64,000 nt of DNA, taken from the IMG/VR virus record IMGVR_UViG_3300023184_005208, positions 1-64,000 of that record; one strand, given 5' to 3'. A program made the position numbers and the translations under genes. This document shows positions 60,172 to 64,000 of the stretch, in pieces. The DNA is from a virus. Under the pieces are notes generated by a model. It saw nothing but the letters and a program-made list of their open reading frames with translations. It was not told where the DNA came from and did no database searches. Position 1 is the stretch's first letter. Every line of letters starts with the position of its first letter.

Positions 60172-61662
60172 ATGAAATTCATGGGTATCTTATTAAAGGA
60201 GGGTCGTAAAGAAGATTTAAAGAAAAAATATTCAACAAAGTTTAATGAAGAAGACTTAGACTTTATTTTGAATATTTCCGATTTAAAAGATTTTAATCAC
60301 AAGTACACTGATTTTGTATTAAAAAATACAGATGGAGATGGTGAATTAGATACTGATGAATTAGAACACCTTGTAGGTCTTATAAAAGATTTTGATAAAT
60401 ATTCAAGCCAATTTCCTAAGAAGGATATCAATCAATATGTATCATTAAATGAACTTGAAAAAGTAATTCTTTACATTAGGGGAAAAAACAAAGAAAAGGA
60501 ATTAGAAGGTCAAGCAAAAAAGATTTACGAAAAAGGTGACTTTGTAGTTATTCAACCAAAAACTGAAGCCGCTTCTTGTAAATACGGTTCAAATACAAAG
60601 TGGTGTGTTACATCAAAAGGGTCAGGTCACTTTGGTAAATACACCGCAGGTCGTCAAAGATTATATTTCATAATTAACAAAGCCAAGTCCACAAACAAAA
60701 ATTACTCAAAAGTTGCAATTCATTTTGATGATGGTGGAGAACCAAGATATTGGGATTCTCAAGATTCGCCTATGAGTCAAAGAGAAGTTGATGTGTTTGA
60801 ATACGCATTTTCCGATATGATTGAGTCAATTAAAAATGACTATAAAAAATATGCGGGGTCAATGACTGATAAGTTTTTAACTCAGGCGTTTGATTCTATA
60901 GGTGAAAATTCCGCAGAAAGTAGAAATTATTTGAATTCAACTTATAATTTAGCAACATATATTACAGGATTTCAAAATAACCATGGTTTGGGATTTGGTC
61001 ATTCGGAAGCTCTTTTATCAATATCATTAAATTCATATGTTGGAGACAATAAATTAATTGACGCATATAGACTTTTTATTACGTACAAATCTAAAGATGA
61101 AAAAACATTTACCGCAAGTATAGGATTTATGGGTGATGATGATGTAAAAGGAGATGACATTGAGGACCTTGGTCTTGAAAATTGGGGAATAGATGTGACA
61201 TATAATATTGGTAGAACTCCATTAGAAACCGCTGAAGGTGTTAGAAGACACATTGCACAAAGAGTGTTGGACCATATCGTAACTAACCCTCAACTTGTTC
61301 AAAAGATTGCAGGAACATCCAAAGTTTGGAGACCGAAATCAGGATATACCTTCGGGAAAAACAAAGGGTTAATTAAAAAATTAGTTGATTATTTAGATAC
61401 GGGTGCAATAGGTACTAAGTTAGACTTTATGGAATCCATAGGAAAATTTAAAACAAAAATTGTTAACGGTAAAAAACTATATGCTCACCAAGGTAGTGAT
61501 AATTACTTACCATCAGTTAATTTTAGAGGCCAATATTCAACGTTCTTTGCCGCAGCGAAATTAGCTGGAATTCTAGGATATAGGAAAGTCGGTAAAGAAT
61601 TTTTGTTAGTTAAAGGTCCTAATTTTGATGCTTTTAAATCCGGTGAACTTAAAGCTCTTTAG
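60172..61662 (+). CDS. TKWC-domain protein B with L-K-E targeting peptide
   Basis: 496 residues from ATG 60172; ATG 60166 lies inside the promoter motif. MKFMGILLKEGRKEDLKKKY has L-K-E followed by G at residue 10; the following GRKEDLKKKY parallels GKKEDIAKRL of the 55362 gene. The core FVVIQPKTEAASCKYGSNTK, then W-C-V-T-S-K and FGKYTAGRQRLYFIINKAKS is the same domain as in protein A. An acidic helical segment lies between. The C-terminal half (LKLDFMESIGKFKTKIV) is unlike protein A. Paralogous, late and probably packaged (inference). Confidence 0.62.
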   Translation: MKFMGILLKEGRKEDLKKKYSTKFNEEDLDFILNISDLKDFNHKYTDFVLKNTDGDGELDTDELEHLVGLIKDFDKYSSQFPKKDINQYVSLNELEKVILYIRGKNKEKELEGQAKKIYEKGDFVVIQPKTEAASCKYGSNTKWCVTSKGSGHFGKYTAGRQRLYFIINKAKSTNKNYSKVAIHFDDGGEPRYWDSQDSPMSQREVDVFEYAFSDMIESIKNDYKKYAGSMTDKFLTQAFDSIGENSAESRNYLNSTYNLATYITGFQNNHGLGFGHSEALLSISLNSYVGDNKLIDAYRLFITYKSKDEKTFTASIGFMGDDDVKGDDIEDLGLENWGIDVTYNIGRTPLETAEGVRRHIAQRVLDHIVTNPQLVQKIAGTSKVWRPKSGYTFGKNKGLIKKLVDYLDTGAIGTKLDFMESIGKFKTKIVNGKKLYAHQGSDNYLPSVNFRGQYSTFFAAAKLAGILGYRKVGKEFLLVKGPNFDAFKSGELKAL

Positions 61663-61873
61663 ATAACTTGCGAAAGTAGATATACAATCCAAAGAATAGT
61701 CCCGCAATACAATACAAAACGAAGTTCGCTTTCCATAAACTTCCTGTCAGTAATATTAGGGAATACTGAACGGCATCGAACCCAAATGGATTGAAAAACA
61801 ACGCCAACATTAAAAATATTTGAGAGAGATTGTCTTGAAACGTTCTTCTCCACGTTTGTCTGTTTATCGCCAT
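61649..61873 (-). CDS. Small membrane protein
   Basis: 74 residues. A basic start (MAINRQTWRRTFQDN) is followed by a hydrophobic stretch FLMLALFFNPFGFDAVQYSL and a second LYCIAGLFFGLYIYF. Two membrane segments are likely. GAGGGA lies 9 nt upstream of the ATG, an unusual Shine-Dalgarno-like site in this window. Convergent with the TKWC gene, overlapping by 14 nt. An alternative frame on the same strand (61659-61928) is less protein-like. Confidence 0.55.
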   Translation of the reverse strand: MAINRQTWRRTFQDNLSQIFLMLALFFNPFGFDAVQYSLILLTGSLWKANFVLYCIAGLFFGLYIYFRKLSKEL

Positions 61874-61914
61874 CTTCCATGTTCCCTCGTTTAAATTTTA
61901 GGTCAAAAATTGAC

Positions 61915-61946
61915 ATTGTAATATTCAAATAAATATCATATCTTTG
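61915..61946 (+). promoter_or_regulatory. Host-type promoter for the HAD operon
   Basis: ATTG (61915-61918), 20 nt, TATCTTTG (61939-61946), 6 nt before ATG 61953. Confidence 0.75.
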
Positions 61947-61952
61947 TATTCT

Positions 61953-62573
61953 ATGAAAGTTATATTTTTAGATAATGATGGAGTAATCTGTTTATCAAAT
62001 AATTGGGGGGGTCGTACAAAAAAATGGGCGAAACATCGCTCCGCAAATCCTGAGTCAAGTAATTTACTCAGAGAAGCTCCCGTTGATGTAAGATTTGATG
62101 ATTTTGATAAGAAATCTATTAAAATTTTAAATGAAATCTTAGAAGAAACAGGAGCAGAGATTGTAGTATCTTCTGATTGGAGATTTCATGCAACTTTAGA
62201 AGAATTAGGTGAATATTACGAATCCCAAGGAATCTCAAAAAAACCAATCGGATTTACCAAAAAGTTAGGCCAATTTCAAAGACCTGAAAACTTCCCATGG
62301 TCTCGTCAGTGGGATTTAGAACAGTCAAGGTCCTTAGAGATACTTCAATACCTTAAAGACAATCCAGAGGTCACAGAATGGGTTGCAGTAGATGATTTGA
62401 ATATGGGAATACCACAGACTCACGAGAGTTGGGGTGAAATGGAAATGGATTGGGGTTTGACCAATTTTGTACTCACACCAAAAAGTAGTGAAGGGATTAA
62501 ACAAACAGGAATTAAAGATAAGATTATAAAAATTTTAAACGATGTCAAAGATAACGACAAAGGTGATAGTTAA
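61953..62573 (+). CDS. HAD-domain protein of the Swiss Army Knife RNA-repair type
   Basis: 206 residues from ATG 61953 (an upstream TTG overlaps the promoter). KVIFLDNDGVICLSN carries the D-x-D nucleophile motif, EIVVSSDWRFHA the 'S-S-x-W-R' block characteristic of this HAD group, and TEWVAVDDLNM the final acidic pair. Members of the group occur with RNA ligases and kinases. A phosphatase role in RNA or nucleotide repair is plausible. First gene of a five-gene operon ending at 63729. Confidence 0.78.
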   Translation: MKVIFLDNDGVICLSNNWGGRTKKWAKHRSANPESSNLLREAPVDVRFDDFDKKSIKILNEILEETGAEIVVSSDWRFHATLEELGEYYESQGISKKPIGFTKKLGQFQRPENFPWSRQWDLEQSRSLEILQYLKDNPEVTEWVAVDDLNMGIPQTHESWGEMEMDWGLTNFVLTPKSSEGIKQTGIKDKIIKILNDVKDNDKGDS

Positions 62574-62733
62574 GAATAGATATTCAGGAGTTGCTCCTGA
62601 AGGATTTGTTTTACTCCATGAAAAGACAATTCAAGATTTACAAAATTTTGAAATTTGGAAAGAGTGGAAAAATAATATTATTGAATTAGATTTAAATAAC
62701 AGAATTGAGATGGAAGAAAGTAAAAAATCTTAA
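62542..62733 (+). CDS. Small protein overlapping the HAD gene
   Basis: 63 residues, ATG 62542 lies inside the HAD gene (32 nt overlap, different frame). SGVAPEGFVLLHEKTIQDL echoes the KISPEGFVL at the end of the 44074 product. A C-terminal charged helix follows. It ends just before the structured RNA region. No family recognised. Confidence 0.5.
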   Translation: MSKITTKVIVKNRYSGVAPEGFVLLHEKTIQDLQNFEIWKEWKNNIIELDLNNRIEMEESKKS

Positions 62734-62742
62734 GTTTCAAAA

Positions 62743-62822
62743 CCGGTCAAACTGGCGGTAATCGTCTGCAGCGATGAAAGGAAGTGCACTCCGAGGTATA
62801 ACATCCCGTCAGTCCCTGACCA
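62743..62822 (+). ncRNA. Candidate structured RNA with three-way junction
   Basis: A GC-richer 80-nt island in the operon. GGTCA (62745-62749) pairs with TGACC (62817-62821), and ACTGGCGG (62751-62758) with CCGTCAGT (62806-62813), one G-U, giving a 13-bp closing helix with an A/CCC internal loop. Inside are ATCGT (62761-62765)/GCGAT (62771-62775) and GGA (62780-62782)/TCC (62790-62792), joined by GAAA and followed by GAGGTATAACAT. It has no ORF continuity with neighbours. It could be a riboswitch, a ribozyme-like element or a processed small RNA. I could not match it to a known family. Confidence 0.55.
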
Positions 62823-62835
62823 CATTAAAAATATT

Positions 62836-63018
62836 ATGAAAAGATTATACAGACAAAACGGTAACATGATTGGTGGTGTTTGTGGTGGTATTGCTAATTT
62901 TGCCGAATTAGATAAGACAATCGTTAGATTGTTATTTGCAGCATTAATTTTTACCCCATTCCCAATCATCACAATCTACATCCTTGCATGGATTATAACC
63001 CCATCAGAAAAAATATGA
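62836..63018 (+). CDS. PspC-domain membrane protein
   Basis: 60 residues. KRLYRQNGNMIGGVCGGIAN followed by a hydrophobic helix (FAALIFTPFPIITIYILAWI) and IITPSEK is a minimal PspC domain. In bacteria PspC responds to inner-membrane stress. A stand-alone copy in a phage operon may mute the host stress response. Its ATG lies 14 nt after the RNA element, and its stop overlaps the next ATG (ATGA). Confidence 0.88.
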   Translation: MKRLYRQNGNMIGGVCGGIANFAELDKTIVRLLFAALIFTPFPIITIYILAWIITPSEKI

Positions 63019-63401
63019 AAGTAACAAAAAACCCCACCTTATTTGTGGACATAGACGGTACTATTGTAAAGTACCGTAAATTTAGTGAATTAGCCACAGC
63101 CGTATTGACACCCATTCAAGATGTAATTGATTATGTTAATGACCATTATAATTCAGGTTCCGTGATAATTATTACTACAGCACGTCCTTCGAGTTATGAA
63201 TTGATGACCAAACAAGAACTTGAAAAGTTAGGTGTTAAGTATCATCAGATAGTTATGGATTGTGGAAGGGGTACAAGAGTCGTTTTAAACGATATGGACC
63301 CTGAGAATCCAATTGAAAGGGCTGTTGGAATAAACTTTATTAGAGATGGTGGATTCGAACCAATAGGTGGAGTCCCTGAGATTAAATCGTATGAGTTATA
63401 A
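63015..63401 (+). CDS. HAD-superfamily phosphatase-like protein
   Basis: 128 residues from ATG 63015. LFVDIDGTIVKYRKF (D-x-D-G-T), SVIIITTARPSSYEL (motif II Thr, in the T-A-R-P form), and VVLNDMDPENP (acidic motif). Short, without a cap domain, like nucleotide or sugar phosphate HAD phosphatases. It overlaps PspC by 4 nt. Substrate unknown. Confidence 0.8.
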   Translation: MKVTKNPTLFVDIDGTIVKYRKFSELATAVLTPIQDVIDYVNDHYNSGSVIIITTARPSSYELMTKQELEKLGVKYHQIVMDCGRGTRVVLNDMDPENPIERAVGINFIRDGGFEPIGGVPEIKSYEL

Positions 63402-63729
63402 AGTATCACCAAAAAGACACATAGCTAAAACAGTAAGCTATAGAGTTGTTAGCACAGGAATTGGATTTGCAATTATGTGGTGGGCAACAGGAAGTATTAA
63501 ATTAGGAGCTGCATTTGGATTAGCTGAACTTGTTTACAAACCAATCCAATATTATATCCATGAAAGAGTGTGGTATAGATGGATTAAGTTTGGTCTAATT
63601 GAAGATAAGAAACCAAAACCTAAAAAGGTTCAATTAAACGAAGTTCAATCAGAACCAATTGTTAAAGAACCTGTTCAAACACCTCAGTCAACAGGAAAAA
63701 AAGTATTAAACTATTCATCCAATAGATAA
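63391..63729 (+). CDS. DUF2061 membrane protein
   Basis: 112 residues from ATG 63391 (an in-frame start at 63367 would overlap the previous gene more). SPKRHIAKTVSYRVVSTGIG, then FAIMWWATGSIKLGAAFGLA and ELVYKPIQYYIHERVWYRWI match DUF2061: basic N-terminus, two TM helices and the Y-Y-x-H-E-x-x-W motif. A Lys/Pro-rich tail follows. Function unknown; in bacteria it is near sulfate assimilation and envelope genes. Confidence 0.83.
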   Translation: MSYKVSPKRHIAKTVSYRVVSTGIGFAIMWWATGSIKLGAAFGLAELVYKPIQYYIHERVWYRWIKFGLIEDKKPKPKKVQLNEVQSEPIVKEPVQTPQSTGKKVLNYSSNR

Positions 63730-63747
63730 ACCGAGTTACCTCGGTTT
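63728..63747 (+). terminator. Intrinsic terminator
   Basis: AAACCGAG (63728-63735) pairs with CTCGGTTT (63740-63747) around TTAC, then a T-run. Ends the operon from 61953. Confidence 0.9.
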
Positions 63748-63762
63748 TTTTATTTTATAAAG

Positions 63763-63769
63763 TATTTAT
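63763..63769 (+). promoter_or_regulatory. Late-type promoter motif TATTTAT
   Basis: Ends 7 nt before ATG 63777, right after a terminator. Confidence 0.5.
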
Positions 63770-63776
63770 CAATAAT

Positions 63777-64000
63777 ATGAATGAAGATATTAAAGATATA
63801 ATTCAATCTTTTGATTTAATGCTTGGTGATAATAAATCTGTTGTTAACGAAGTCGCTCTTATTTCACCATTAGACCAAACATCAGTTAATTCAGGATTCG
63901 GTGCAAGGTGGGGTAAAACACATAATGGTGTTGATTTGGCCGCCAATGCAACAGAGGTTAAATCACCCGCAGATGGTGTTGTAGAAGTTGGTGCAATCAA
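63777..64000 (+). CDS. M23 (LytM-type) endopeptidase, cut by right edge
   Basis: The 74 visible residues start MNEDIKDIIQSFDLMLG. NKSVVNEVALISPL has V-N-E at residue 25, resembling the LVNE and LINE sites of other late proteins here. FGARWGKTHNGVDLAA contains the H-x-x-x-D zinc motif of M23 peptidases, and SPADGVVEVGAI continues the fold. The catalytic C-terminal part lies outside the window. It likely cuts peptidoglycan peptide bonds during entry or lysis; late promoter and N-terminal peptide suggest a virion enzyme. Confidence 0.78.
   Translation, partial: MNEDIKDIIQSFDLMLGDNKSVVNEVALISPLDQTSVNSGFGARWGKTHNGVDLAANATEVKSPADGVVEVGAI

Noticed and set aside
61659-61928. Alternative minus-strand ORF of 89 residues
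   Set aside because: It shares the region with the better 61649-61873 frame, which has hydrophobic segments and a Shine-Dalgarno-like site.
61929-61935. TATTTAT motif on the minus strand for the 61649-61873 gene
   Set aside because: It lies 55 nt upstream of the ATG, outside the range of all other sites, and overlaps the plus-strand host-type promoter region.
62743-62822. Hammerhead ribozyme
   Set aside because: GAAA between two stems fits, but the CUGANGA core and the cleavage triplet are not in place on either strand.
1-64000. CRISPR array, tRNA genes, insertion sequences or attachment sites
   Set aside because: No spaced direct repeats, cloverleaf (apart from the tmRNA end), transposase or terminal inverted repeats were found by eye.

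Overview
The window looks like part of a large, AT-rich, T4-like tailed phage (myovirus) that infects a Bacteroidota (Flavobacterium-type) host. The phage assignment rests on a recognisable T4-type head module on the minus strand: large terminase, portal, prohead protease, acidic scaffold and major capsid protein. A gp55-like late sigma factor, a PhoH ATPase, a dUTPase and a spike-like baseplate protein lie on the plus strand. The host assignment rests on TTTG-N20-TAnnTTTG promoters, a Bacteroidota-type ribosomal protein bS21, a TonB-dependent receptor with a CarboxypepD-like N-terminal domain, and A-rich starts without Shine-Dalgarno sequences. Tail sheath and tube genes are not visible here.

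Layout. 1-4.9 kb: lectin-like and Thr/Pro-rich structural protein (minus) and a row of small, probably virion, genes (plus). 4.95-19.6 kb: one long plus-strand run dominated by glycan enzymes (GT-B and GT2 glycosyltransferases, GT11 and GT10 fucosyltransferase-like enzymes, FkbM-type methyltransferases, GDP-mannose 3,5-epimerase), mixed with an exonuclease, dUTPase and PhoH. 19.6-27.4 kb: late sigma factor and baseplate/tail genes. 27.4-31.4 kb: small accessory genes, including a secreted protein and an OmpA-like protein. 31.5-47.5 kb: minus-strand head morphogenesis block with bS21 inserted on the opposite strand. 47.5-49.4 kb: 2OG-oxygenase, sulfotransferase and phosphoesterase operon. 49.4-57 kb: proteostasis-like genes (Hsp20, ClpC-like unfoldase, tmRNA), two peptidases and a TKWC-domain protein. 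57-60 kb: TonB-dependent receptor behind a structured leader, then a membrane protein. 60-64 kb: a second TKWC protein, a small operon with HAD, PspC and DUF2061 proteins and a probable structured RNA, and the start of an M23 endopeptidase.

Two promoter classes divide the genes. Host-type promoters precede Hsp20, ClpC, tmRNA, the M20 peptidase, the TonB receptor leader, a secreted protein, a 4-TM protein and a HAD operon; these look early or autonomous. A second motif, TATTTAT, lies 4-30 nt upstream of about 19 starts, mainly virion genes, and often so close that the mRNA should be leaderless. Many genes of this second class encode proteins with an L/I-x-E peptide close to the N-terminus, the cleavage signature of T4-type prohead protease. 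The most interesting hypothesis from this window is a packaged set of injected proteins: metallopeptidase, nucleotidyltransferase, two TKWC proteins, Cys-rich basic proteins, OmpA-like and M23 proteins. The second theme is takeover of translation and protein quality control through bS21, tmRNA, ClpC, Hsp20 and leaderless mRNAs.
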